49,221 nt of DNA, from assembly GCA_036835325.1 (NCBI GenBank), contig DAITMF010000025.1, positions 1 through 49,221 of the forward strand, written 5' to 3'. Positions within the stretch are counted from its first letter, which is position 1; every line of letters starts with the position of its first letter. The DNA comes from CAMCHP01 sp036835325. GTDB taxonomy: Bacteria; Bacteroidota; Bacteroidia; Flavobacteriales_D; Sanyastnellaceae. Below the pieces are notes generated by a model, which had not been told where the DNA came from, made no database searches, and worked only from the letters and a program-made list of their open reading frames with translations. The translations under genes were made by a program, and so were the position numbers. Below are positions 18,836 through 26,543 of this stretch, piece by piece.

Positions 18836-20162
18836 CATCAGCTACACCTCGCTTTTGCGGGTTGCACTGCCCCTTTCACTGGGGGCTTTTGTGCAGTTTC
18901 TTGTTGTACTGACCGATAACCTCTTTCTATCGCGTGTAAGCGAAAATGCGCTTAACGGTGCCGGCAACGGAGGCATGCTTTACGTGACAGCGGTCATGCT
19001 CGGTGTAGGCTTGTCTGCAGGTGTTCAAATTGTGGTTGCGCGGCGTTCGGGTGAGCAACAGGTCGAAAGCATCGGCAGTTGGCTGGGTAGTGGCTTGCGA
19101 CTGGCATTGTTCCTTTCTGTGCTTCTTTTTTTAGTTTATCTCGGGATGGATGTGCTGCTGTTTGACCACATTCTCAATTCAGCCGAGATACTCAAGGTCA
19201 TGCGGGAGTTTCTTTCAATTCGAATGTTCGGATTGTTCGTGTACCTCCCTACCCTAATGTTTACCGGTTTTTACACTGGAATCGCCCGTACAGGTGTGCT
19301 GACCATTTCGATGGGACTGACGGCGGGATTGAACATCCTCTTCGATTATTTGCTCGTGTTTGGGATTGGTCCGTTCCCGGCCATGGAACATGAAGGTGCC
19401 GCTTTGGCAACCTTAATCGCCGAAACCAGCGGGTTGCTCTTTATACTGATCTACACCTTTAGGCGGTACGGAAAAACCGAGTTTATGCTTTATCGCACGG
19501 TTTTTGTACGCAAGGCTGGACAAGCACGACGCTTGCTTTCGCTCTCCTACCCCATTATGGTTCAGCAAGTGCTGGCGCTTGCTACCTGGACTACGTTCTA
19601 TTTTCTCGTTGAGAAGGTAGGCGGCATGGAACTGAAGGTCTCGCACATTGTTCGAAACACCTATCTACTCGCATTTGTCACCGTTATGGGCGTGGGATAC
19701 ACCACACGCACCATTGTATCTACCCTGATTGCAGAAAATCGGCAAGGCGAATTGGGCAAAGCCATTCAGCGGCTGATCGTACTGAACATGGGTGGCGCAT
19801 TGCTGCTTTGCCACGGGTTGATTGCCTACCCCGAGGCCATCGCCTCGTTGTTTTTCTCGGAGGATGATCCGGGTTTCTTGCCGCTCATTCGCTCGTTTCG
19901 GGTGGTGTTCTTTGCCATTGTGGTGTTCTCGGTGTCGTCGATTCTTTTGAACACCATTGAAGGCAGCGGCCGCACCCGTCAAGCCATGCGCATTGAATTG
20001 GCCGTAATCGCCATTTACTTGGGCTTGGTGTACGTGATTACCATTGTCAATCCTCAGCCCATTCATGTTATTTGGATGAGTGATTACCTGTATTTCGGAC
20101 TTTTGGCTGCGGGTTGTGCCGCCTACCTCAAGTTCAGTTCATGGAAGTATACAAGTGTATGA
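18813..20162 (+). CDS. MATE family efflux transporter
   Basis: A 449-residue polytopic inner-membrane protein of the multidrug and toxic compound extrusion family, which exports organic cations or other substrates by sodium or proton antiport. About twelve hydrophobic segments are visible, with the family-like start SYTSLLRVALPLSLGAFVQF and VLTDNLFLSRV, and GAALATLIAETSG near residue 195. Start 18813 (MRPVTAIDIS) lies inside the end of trmH. The stop overlaps the fmt start (ATGA at 20159-20162), so trmH, this gene and fmt are probably co-transcribed. The substrate is unknown. Confidence 0.9.
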   Translation: MRPVTAIDISYTSLLRVALPLSLGAFVQFLVVLTDNLFLSRVSENALNGAGNGGMLYVTAVMLGVGLSAGVQIVVARRSGEQQVESIGSWLGSGLRLALFLSVLLFLVYLGMDVLLFDHILNSAEILKVMREFLSIRMFGLFVYLPTLMFTGFYTGIARTGVLTISMGLTAGLNILFDYLLVFGIGPFPAMEHEGAALATLIAETSGLLFILIYTFRRYGKTEFMLYRTVFVRKAGQARRLLSLSYPIMVQQVLALATWTTFYFLVEKVGGMELKVSHIVRNTYLLAFVTVMGVGYTTRTIVSTLIAENRQGELGKAIQRLIVLNMGGALLLCHGLIAYPEAIASLFFSEDDPGFLPLIRSFRVVFFAIVVFSVSSILLNTIEGSGRTRQAMRIELAVIAIYLGLVYVITIVNPQPIHVIWMSDYLYFGLLAAGCAAYLKFSSWKYTSV

Positions 20163-21112
20163 AAACCCCTTTTCGCATTGTTTTTATGGGCACTCCGGGC
20201 TTTGCCGTTGCTTCATTGGAAGCGCTCATCGCCGAAGATTCCATTGAAGTGGCGGCCGTTGTGACCGTTGCCGATAAACCAGCCGGACGAGGCCAGAAGC
20301 TTAGCGAGTCAGAGGTAAAACGCTGTGCCTTACGGCACAATTTGCCCATTCTACAGCCGGTAAAACTTCGCGACGACGATTTCCTTGCGCAGTTGAGAAG
20401 TTACAACGCCGATTTGTTTGTCGTTGTCGCTTTCAGGATGCTTCCTGAGGCAGTGTGGAACATGCCGCCCGAAGGCTCAATCAATCTGCACGGATCGCTA
20501 TTGCCCGATTACCGCGGCGCTGCGCCCATTCACCATGCCGTGATGAATGGAGAAAAGGAAACCGGGTGTACGACCTTTTTTCTTACCCATGCCATCGACA
20601 CCGGCGCCATTATTGATCAATGCCGCATTCACATTGGTGAGAATGAAACCACGGGTGAGGTGCATGACCGCATGATGGTTGAGGGCGCGAAACTGCTGAG
20701 GTCAACGGTGCTGAAGATTGCTAAAGGCAATGTTGGAGCAATGCCACAAGACGACTTGCTGAAAGGACGTCACCCTAAGGAAGCGCCCAAGTTAAACCGC
20801 GAGATGGCCCGCATTGATTGGAATTCCGGTGTTCAAGAAGTCCATAACCACATCCGAGGTTTGTCGCCCTTCCCGGGGGCCTATACCGAACTGAACGAAG
20901 AGGCTGTGAAGCTGTATTCGGGTAAAATTGCAGCCGGGAGTTATGGCGACGCTGCGCCGGGGAGCATTGTACAAAACCGCGAAGGGGTTTTTGTGGCATG
21001 TGGCGATAACCGATGGTACTCGGTTGAGAGCCTGCAAATGCCCGGTAAAAAACGTCTTGACGTTGTTTCGTTCATTGCGGGCAACTTCATCGACGGACTT
21101 AGGTTCATGTAA
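20159..21112 (+). CDS. fmt: Methionyl-tRNA formyltransferase
   Basis: A 317-residue enzyme that formylates initiator Met-tRNA using 10-formyltetrahydrofolate. Diagnostic sequence is RIVFMGTPGFAVASLEAL at the N-terminus, the folate/catalytic segment INLHGSLLPDYRGAAPIHHA near residue 108 and, in the C-terminal domain, INWNSG-like RIDWNSGVQEVHNHIRGLSP. The ATG at 20159 overlaps the MATE stop by four bases. Confidence 0.96.
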   Translation: MKTPFRIVFMGTPGFAVASLEALIAEDSIEVAAVVTVADKPAGRGQKLSESEVKRCALRHNLPILQPVKLRDDDFLAQLRSYNADLFVVVAFRMLPEAVWNMPPEGSINLHGSLLPDYRGAAPIHHAVMNGEKETGCTTFFLTHAIDTGAIIDQCRIHIGENETTGEVHDRMMVEGAKLLRSTVLKIAKGNVGAMPQDDLLKGRHPKEAPKLNREMARIDWNSGVQEVHNHIRGLSPFPGAYTELNEEAVKLYSGKIAAGSYGDAAPGSIVQNREGVFVACGDNRWYSVESLQMPGKKRLDVVSFIAGNFIDGLRFM

Positions 21113-21224
21113 CAAAGGTTTCAATTCATCTTTAAACAGCTCAATATCAATTTGTTTAGAGTCCTTTAAATGAAGTTTTAATTCAGTATTTGAATGCGAA
21201 GCTTACCAACTATCTTCGCGCATC

Positions 21225-21257
21225 TTGTTATTCTTGTTCCGTTCTTAGTTACCTTTG
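21225..21257 (+). promoter_or_regulatory. Promoter of the XRE regulator gene
   Basis: A perfect -7 box TACCTTTG (21250-21257) is preceded by TTG (21225-21227) with a 22-base spacer, slightly longer than usual. The box overlaps the left arm of the inverted repeat at 21254-21280. Confidence 0.7.
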
Positions 21258-21280
21258 TGTCATCTGCAATTTGACACAAA
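21254..21280. promoter_or_regulatory. Candidate operator: 9-9-9 inverted repeat over the promoter
   Basis: TTTGTGTCA (21254-21262) is exactly complementary to TGACACAAA (21272-21280), with a 9-base spacer. The left arm covers the end of the -7 box, so a bound protein would block transcription. The gene directly behind it encodes a helix-turn-helix protein, which suggests autoregulation. A hairpin in the mRNA leader is an alternative. Confidence 0.6.
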
Positions 21281-21289
21281 TGTTTCACC

Positions 21290-21760
21290 ATGAATTTCAG
21301 TGAACGCATCGAGGCCGTCATGCGCCATTACGGATTGCAATCTCGTGAATTGGCCGATAAATGTGGTGTTCAACGCACCGCTATCAATCACCTACTCAAC
21401 GGACGTAACCGACCTTCAGTGGGTTTTCTCTCGGCACTAAGCACATCTTTCCCTGAATTGAATACGCGTTGGCTGCTGCATGGTACAGGCGCCATGTTTA
21501 CAAATGTATCAGAACACGGTCCTTCCACCCTGCGCACTGAGGCACGCAGAGAAGAAACAGTTGTAACAGAAGTACTGTCTACTGGAAATCAATGGGTTGA
21601 TTCGAAAAATGATTCGTCAAGCGACTCCGTTCTTAATGAAACAAATGTAGATACATTTGTAACGCAACCCGCTAAAGCCACGAAAACCGATCGACGCATT
21701 GTTCAGGTCATTGTGTGCTACAACGACGGAACGTGTTCAAGTTATCGGTATCAAGAATAG
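21290..21760 (+). CDS. XRE-family helix-turn-helix regulator
   Basis: A 156-residue protein with an N-terminal XRE/Cro-type helix-turn-helix (residues about 3-60: MRHYGLQSRELADKCGVQRT and INHLLNGRNRPSV). A Ser/Thr-rich, low-complexity linker follows. The C-terminal patch RRIVQVIVCYNDGTCSSYRY looks structured. The family binds DNA as dimers; the repeat at its own promoter is the obvious candidate site. It is convergent with mutB, with a 10-base overlap of 3' ends and no terminator. The targets and effector are unknown. Confidence 0.85.
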   Translation: MNFSERIEAVMRHYGLQSRELADKCGVQRTAINHLLNGRNRPSVGFLSALSTSFPELNTRWLLHGTGAMFTNVSEHGPSTLRTEARREETVVTEVLSTGNQWVDSKNDSSSDSVLNETNVDTFVTQPAKATKTDRRIVQVIVCYNDGTCSSYRYQE

Positions 21761-23877
21761 GCTTCGATAAGCAAGTCGAGCAACTCCGCAGCCGCTTTTG
21801 AGATGTTGGTGCCTGGACCGTAAATTCCAACCACGCCGGCCTTAAACAGTTCGTCGTAGTCTTGCTTGGGAATTACCCCTCCTACCACAACAAGAATATC
21901 ATCGCGGCCAAGCGCCTTAAGCGCGTCCATGACTTGAGGCACCAACGTTTTGTGACCTGCCGCCAACGACGACACGCCCAAAATGTGGACGTCGTTCTCA
22001 ACAGCTTGCGCCGCAGCCTCTGCCGGCGTTTGGAAGAGCGGCCCCATGTCAACGTCGAATCCGATATCAGCAAACGAAGTCGCAATCACCTTTGCTCCCC
22101 TATCGTGACCGTCTTGGCCCATTTTTGCAATCATAATGCGCGGACGGCGACCGTCGAGTTGCGCAAAGGCATCGGCCTTTTCGAGGGCCTGTTTGAAATC
22201 AGATTCGTTTTCCACTACCGACGAATATACACCTGAAACGCTTTGGGTACGAGCTTGGAAGCGACCGAAGACCTTCTCCATGGCCATTGAAATCTCGCCC
22301 AACGAAGCGCGCTTTCGCGCCGCATCAACAGCCAGTTCGAGCAAATTGCCTTCACCGGTTCGTGCAGCGGCTTCAATGGCATCAAGTGCCCGTTGTACTT
22401 CAGCGGTATTGCGGTTGTTTTTAAGGTCGTTCAATCGCTTGATTTGTCCTTCACGCACCGCTGAATTATCGATTTCCAAGATTTCGATGTCGGTATTGTC
22501 GCTGACTTGGTAGCGGTTCACCCCAACAATCACATCGCGACCGCTGTCAATGCGTGCTTGTTTGCGCGCGGCGGCTTCTTCAATTCGAAGTTTTGGCAAT
22601 CCGGTTTCGAGTGCGGCGGCCATCCCTCCCAGAGCTTCCACTTCGGCAATCAAGGCTTCGGCTTGGGTAACGAGTTGAGCGGTAAGGTTTTCAATATAAT
22701 GGCTTCCAGCCCATGGGTCGATGGCCTTTACAATATCGGTCTCGTGCTGCAGGTAAAGCTGTGTGTTTCGCGCGATGCGGGCCGAAAAATCGGTGGGCAG
22801 TGCGATGGCTTCATCAAGCGCGTTGGTGTGCAATGACTGGGTTCCGCCCAAGGTAGCGGCCAGCGCTTCGATGCAGGTGCGCGCAACGTTGTTGAAGGGG
22901 TCTTGCTCGGTTAAGCTCCAGCCGGATGTTTGGCAATGGGTGCGCAGCGCCATGGATTTGCTGCTGGTCGGATTAAATTGCTTGATGAGCTTCGCCCATA
23001 AATACCGTCCGGCGCGCATTTTTGCGATTTCAGTCGCATGCTGCATCCCAATCCCCCAAAAGAACGAAAGCCGAGGTGCGAAATCGTCGATGCTCATCCC
23101 CGCGGCCAAACCGGCGCGGACGTATTCCAAGCCATCGGCCAAGGTGTAGGCCAACTCAATTTCCGGCGTGGCACCTGCCTCTTGCATGTGGTAGCCCGAA
23201 ATGCTGATCGAATTGAACTTTGGCATCTTCTTCGACGTGTAGGCAAAGATGTCAGAAATGATGCGCATTGAAGGTTTGGGCGGATAGATATAGGTATTCC
23301 GCACCATGAATTCCTTCAAAATGTCGTTTTGAATGGTGCCTGATAGCAATTCGGGCTTCACACCCTGTTCTTCGGCGGCCACAATGTAAAAGGCAAGGAT
23401 GGGAATAACCGCACCGTTCATGGTCATTGACACCGACATTTGGTCGAGCGGTATCGCATCAAACAGCACTTTCATGTCGAGGATGCTGTCAATCGCCACC
23501 CCGGCTTTGCCCACATCGCCTAGCACGCGTTCATGGTCGCTGTCGTAGCCGCGGTGTGTGGCCAGGTCAAAGGCCACGCTCAGGCCTTTTTGTCCTGCCG
23601 CTAAATTTCTCCTGTAAAACGCGTTCGATGCCTCAGCGGTGCTGAATCCGGCGTACTGACGAATGGTCCACGGCCGTGTAGTGTACATGCTTGCGTACGG
23701 ACCGCGCAGAAACGGCGCAATGCCCGCAGGGTAGTCAGGCAATCGATTCCCGTGGTTTTGAACAGGAAACAACGGGTGTTCAATGCTGTCAACCGCAGTG
23801 ACTTGCCGCGCCGCCGGGTTGGATTTAGTAAGCGCCGAAGGAATAGCGCGCCAATTGAGTGATCCGATGTTTTTCAT
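21751..23877 (-). CDS. mutB: Methylmalonyl-CoA mutase, large (alpha) subunit
   Basis: A 708-residue adenosylcobalamin-dependent mutase that interconverts succinyl-CoA and methylmalonyl-CoA in propionate metabolism. The N-terminal TIM-barrel part carries YASMYTTRPWTIRQYAGFST and GLSVAFDLATHRGYDSDH. The C-terminal B12-binding domain has the DxHxxG signature GQDGHDRGAKVIA with the cobalt-ligating histidine near residue 591. It overlaps mutA by four bases. B12 supply is represented by the riboswitch-controlled receptor gene at 32006-33922. Confidence 0.96.
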   Translation of the reverse strand: MKNIGSLNWRAIPSALTKSNPAARQVTAVDSIEHPLFPVQNHGNRLPDYPAGIAPFLRGPYASMYTTRPWTIRQYAGFSTAEASNAFYRRNLAAGQKGLSVAFDLATHRGYDSDHERVLGDVGKAGVAIDSILDMKVLFDAIPLDQMSVSMTMNGAVIPILAFYIVAAEEQGVKPELLSGTIQNDILKEFMVRNTYIYPPKPSMRIISDIFAYTSKKMPKFNSISISGYHMQEAGATPEIELAYTLADGLEYVRAGLAAGMSIDDFAPRLSFFWGIGMQHATEIAKMRAGRYLWAKLIKQFNPTSSKSMALRTHCQTSGWSLTEQDPFNNVARTCIEALAATLGGTQSLHTNALDEAIALPTDFSARIARNTQLYLQHETDIVKAIDPWAGSHYIENLTAQLVTQAEALIAEVEALGGMAAALETGLPKLRIEEAAARKQARIDSGRDVIVGVNRYQVSDNTDIEILEIDNSAVREGQIKRLNDLKNNRNTAEVQRALDAIEAAARTGEGNLLELAVDAARKRASLGEISMAMEKVFGRFQARTQSVSGVYSSVVENESDFKQALEKADAFAQLDGRRPRIMIAKMGQDGHDRGAKVIATSFADIGFDVDMGPLFQTPAEAAAQAVENDVHILGVSSLAAGHKTLVPQVMDALKALGRDDILVVVGGVIPKQDYDELFKAGVVGIYGPGTNISKAAAELLDLLIEAYS

Positions 23878-25235
23878 GTTTCCTGCTGTTTTTGGAGGAT
23901 GGATGCGCAGTTGAGCCGATCAAACACACTTCCCGTTGCCAATGGCCAGTTGGTCGTTGCTATTTTTTCGTCTTTTGGAGGGAAAATTGTTGTCCCCACC
24001 ACTTTATCAGCACCGCTTTCCCAGCGCTGCACAAGCACATCACGCTGCTTTTGGAGGGCATCACTGAACCACTGCTTGCCAGCTTCAGAAACAATGCCTC
24101 CTCGCTGTTCAAGCACGTTGACATAGCTAAGCGTTTTTTCGATGATGGCATTGCTTAGGTAGTCGATGTAATAACTCGCAGCGGCTTGATCGATGACCAT
24201 GCCAAATCCTGACTCATCGCGCAGCAAATGATGTATGTTCCGCGCCCAGCGACGTGTGTCTTCGTTGATGTCCCAAGGTGTGTGTTCAGTGATTTCCAAG
24301 CTGTCGCATCCACCTGCGATGGCGGCCATTGCGGCCGTTGTGTTGCGAAGCAGGTTCGAGTGCACATCGCGCAGCCCATATTGCCGTTGCGAGGTTTCAG
24401 CATGAATCCACGTCACCATTGAGCAATCGTGTTGCGGCGCGTATTCGCTCACAATCTTGGCCCAGAGGTAGCGAAGCGCCCTGAATTTTGCGATGGTCAC
24501 AAAATAGCTTTGACCGGCACTCACTTTAAACTGAAAAGCCGCAGTGGCTTGGTCAATACTGACTCCATTGCTGAGTAAGGTTTCAAGGCAGTGGTGCGCA
24601 CTGTGCAGTGCGTAGGCAAGTTCAAAGGCATCACCACCTCCGGCTTCAAACACTGCGTTGGCGTTGATGGTAACGCTTCGCATCTGCGGTTGAAGCGATT
24701 GAAGCACCGAAAAGTGCTCAAATAAGGCTGTTTGGTGATCAAAGGCGTTGCCGTTCTCGATGGCCATCCGAACGGCATCGATGCCCGCGCTCCCTGTGAG
24801 TGGCTCGCCTCCCTCAGAAAGTAGGTTGATGCATTCTCGCTGGGCTGTCGGACTGCCTTCAAGATGAAGCGAAACCATGTTGAGGAATACGCCTTGGAGC
24901 AGTGCGCGGAGCTCATCCGGCGAAGCCGAATCATTCAGAATTAAACGCAAACCGGAGCAGCCATGCATCAGCGACTGTAGCACAGAGGCGTTTGAATCGC
25001 TTCCGAATTCAAAGCACTGTACCATTTCCCATTCTCCTGTTTGGGCATTGTACGATCGCGGAGGCAATGGAAGCGAGACTGGCGCATCTTCGCGGTTGAA
25101 ATATGGCGGAATGCTACCCAGCTCGGGGTGCTCCCACGCCAAACTCGCAGGGTCAGCGCCGTTCAATTCTTTTTGCACATGACGCAGCCATGCTTCTTTG
25201 TTGGCAACGTCAAAGGCGTGTGGCATTTCATTCAT
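23874..25235 (-). CDS. mutA: Methylmalonyl-CoA mutase, small (beta) subunit, short form
   Basis: A 453-residue paralogue of the MutB barrel that forms the heterodimer but does not catalyse. It starts MNEMPHAFDVANKEAWLRHV and includes SAGQSYFVTIAKFRALRYLW and a C-terminal ISEAGKQWF-like region. It ends without a B12-like C-terminal domain; classical MutA proteins are about 600 residues. This short form fits what I know of Flavobacteriia and is not a truncation by frameshift. It is the first gene of the mutA-mutB pair. Confidence 0.9.
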   Translation of the reverse strand: MNEMPHAFDVANKEAWLRHVQKELNGADPASLAWEHPELGSIPPYFNREDAPVSLPLPPRSYNAQTGEWEMVQCFEFGSDSNASVLQSLMHGCSGLRLILNDSASPDELRALLQGVFLNMVSLHLEGSPTAQRECINLLSEGGEPLTGSAGIDAVRMAIENGNAFDHQTALFEHFSVLQSLQPQMRSVTINANAVFEAGGGDAFELAYALHSAHHCLETLLSNGVSIDQATAAFQFKVSAGQSYFVTIAKFRALRYLWAKIVSEYAPQHDCSMVTWIHAETSQRQYGLRDVHSNLLRNTTAAMAAIAGGCDSLEITEHTPWDINEDTRRWARNIHHLLRDESGFGMVIDQAAASYYIDYLSNAIIEKTLSYVNVLEQRGGIVSEAGKQWFSDALQKQRDVLVQRWESGADKVVGTTIFPPKDEKIATTNWPLATGSVFDRLNCASILQKQQET

Positions 25236-25258
25236 ACTGCGCGTACACGGTTAGGCCG

Positions 25259-25266
25259 CTAAGGTA
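25259..25266 (-). promoter_or_regulatory. -7 box upstream of mutA
   Basis: TACCTTAG, one mismatch from TAnnTTTG, lies 23 bases before the mutA ATG. With the next four bases it gives TACCTTAGCGGC, identical to the 12 bases at the paaZ promoter. The -33 element is unclear. Confidence 0.45.
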
Positions 25267-25285
25267 AGCAATGCACGCGACTGCG

Positions 25286-26356
25286 TTATTCGAAGAGCAC
25301 GTACTGGCGCAAGGGTGCGGTACGACTGAGCAGCAGAATTCTGAAGCTCGTCCCTACTCCCGGTTCACTTACGACGGTGATTTCACCACCGGTGCTTTCA
25401 ACGAAGCTTTTCACCAACGAAAGGCCTACACCCCTTCCTTCGGCTTGCGTGGTTAGGCGCGTAAAGGGCTTAAACAGGTCGTTACCTGTCCCCATGAGGT
25501 CAATGCCAATGCCGTTATCGGTCACTTCAAGCCACAAGCCGTTCTGAGCAGGCCGCGTTTGGATGGATATTCTGAGTTTTCGGTCGTTTGAACGGTACTT
25601 GACAGCGTTGCTAATCAGGTTGAACAAAATGCTTCGGAAATATCCTTTTGAAAACTCAAGGCCATCAGCATGGATGGAGCGCACCACTTCGGCACCGATG
25701 GATGAAAGTTCATCGTTGAATACGTTTACGACTTCATCAATGGCCTGGTTCACGTTGATGATTTCGGGCTGCGGAGGCTCATCGGTGCGGGTTTCAGCCA
25801 ATTCCATCATGCTTTCAAGCGACTCACTCAATATGCTAACCGATTCGTTCATGCGCTGAACGATTGAACTTCGGGTCTCATCGGAACTTGCAACCGTTAG
25901 TAGCTTGCACAAGTTCTGAATGTTGCTGACGGGCGTGCGCAGGTCGTGCGCAGTTGCCCGAACCAAGGTTTCAGTGCGGTGCTTCAACTCTCTAAGCACG
26001 TTTGACGAATGGCAAACGGTGATTACGCCTACAAAACTACCGTTCTCAAACTGCGGTATAAATGCGGTTTCGACATCGGTTCGTTGGTTGTTGATGAAAA
26101 CGCTTTGCAGCAATTCGGTTTTTCGACCTGAGGCGCGCGCTGTATCGAAGGCTTTACGGATGCGCAAACGCGTTTCAGCACTGATTGGCAAATCGCTGAA
26201 AAACTGGTGTTCGATGAACCCACTTTCAAGAGCAAACAGGTTGTAGGCCGTGTTTTTACTGACAGACTTGCAGCACAGCGAGCGATCCCACACCATGATG
26301 CACTGTGGGATCGGCGCGAGCAATTTGATGTTTTCTATCAGTTCGAGCGGTAGCAT
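25286..26356 (-). CDS. PAS-domain sensor histidine kinase (orphan)
   Basis: A 356-residue cytosolic kinase without transmembrane segments. Residues about 1-125 form a PAS-like sensor (IPQCIMVWDRSLCCKSVS, then NGSFVGVITVCHSS). A HisKA dimerisation domain follows with the phosphorylated histidine in RATAHDLRTPVSNI, and then an HATPase_c domain with LFNLISNAVKYRS, VTDNGIGID and GRGVGLSLVKSFVESTGG. No response regulator is adjacent; the nearest is the LuxR-type one at 48655. It lies upstream of mutA on the same strand, separated by 50 bases that contain the mutA promoter box. Confidence 0.9.
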   Translation of the reverse strand: MLPLELIENIKLLAPIPQCIMVWDRSLCCKSVSKNTAYNLFALESGFIEHQFFSDLPISAETRLRIRKAFDTARASGRKTELLQSVFINNQRTDVETAFIPQFENGSFVGVITVCHSSNVLRELKHRTETLVRATAHDLRTPVSNIQNLCKLLTVASSDETRSSIVQRMNESVSILSESLESMMELAETRTDEPPQPEIINVNQAIDEVVNVFNDELSSIGAEVVRSIHADGLEFSKGYFRSILFNLISNAVKYRSNDRKLRISIQTRPAQNGLWLEVTDNGIGIDLMGTGNDLFKPFTRLTTQAEGRGVGLSLVKSFVESTGGEITVVSEPGVGTSFRILLLSRTAPLRQYVLFE

Positions 26357-26438
26357 AGTGAGATTAGCTGTGCAAATTTGTCGTTAATGCAGGTCGTTTC
26401 CAAAAGAGACGCCCTCCTATTTTCAGAACTTTATCCAC

Positions 26439-26452
26439 ATACCAATTGGTAT
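26439..26452. promoter_or_regulatory. 14-bp perfect palindrome upstream of paaZ
   Basis: ATACCAATTGGTAT is a complete palindrome in the divergent histidine kinase/paaZ region, 45 bases before the paaZ -33 element. It could bind a dimeric regulator, for example of the TetR type, but no such gene is in the window. Confidence 0.45.
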
Positions 26453-26496
26453 ACAGTGAATTAACTTCAGAATTGTCCTACAAAGCTGCACTTGTT

Positions 26497-26527
26497 TTGA
26501 CGCAGCCCAATCAGGGTCGTACCTTAG
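26497..26527 (+). promoter_or_regulatory. paaZ promoter
   Basis: TTG (26497-26499), a 20-base spacer and TACCTTAG (26520-26527) fit the Bacteroidota promoter with one mismatch. The ATG at 26544 leaves a leader of about 10 bases. Confidence 0.7.
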
Positions 26528-26543
26528 CGGCAAATCATACTCA

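Noticed and set aside
23874..25235. MutA truncated by a frameshift because it lacks the B12-like C-terminal domain
   Set aside because: The stop overlaps the mutB ATG by four bases in a normal operon junction, and short MutA forms are known in Flavobacteriia.
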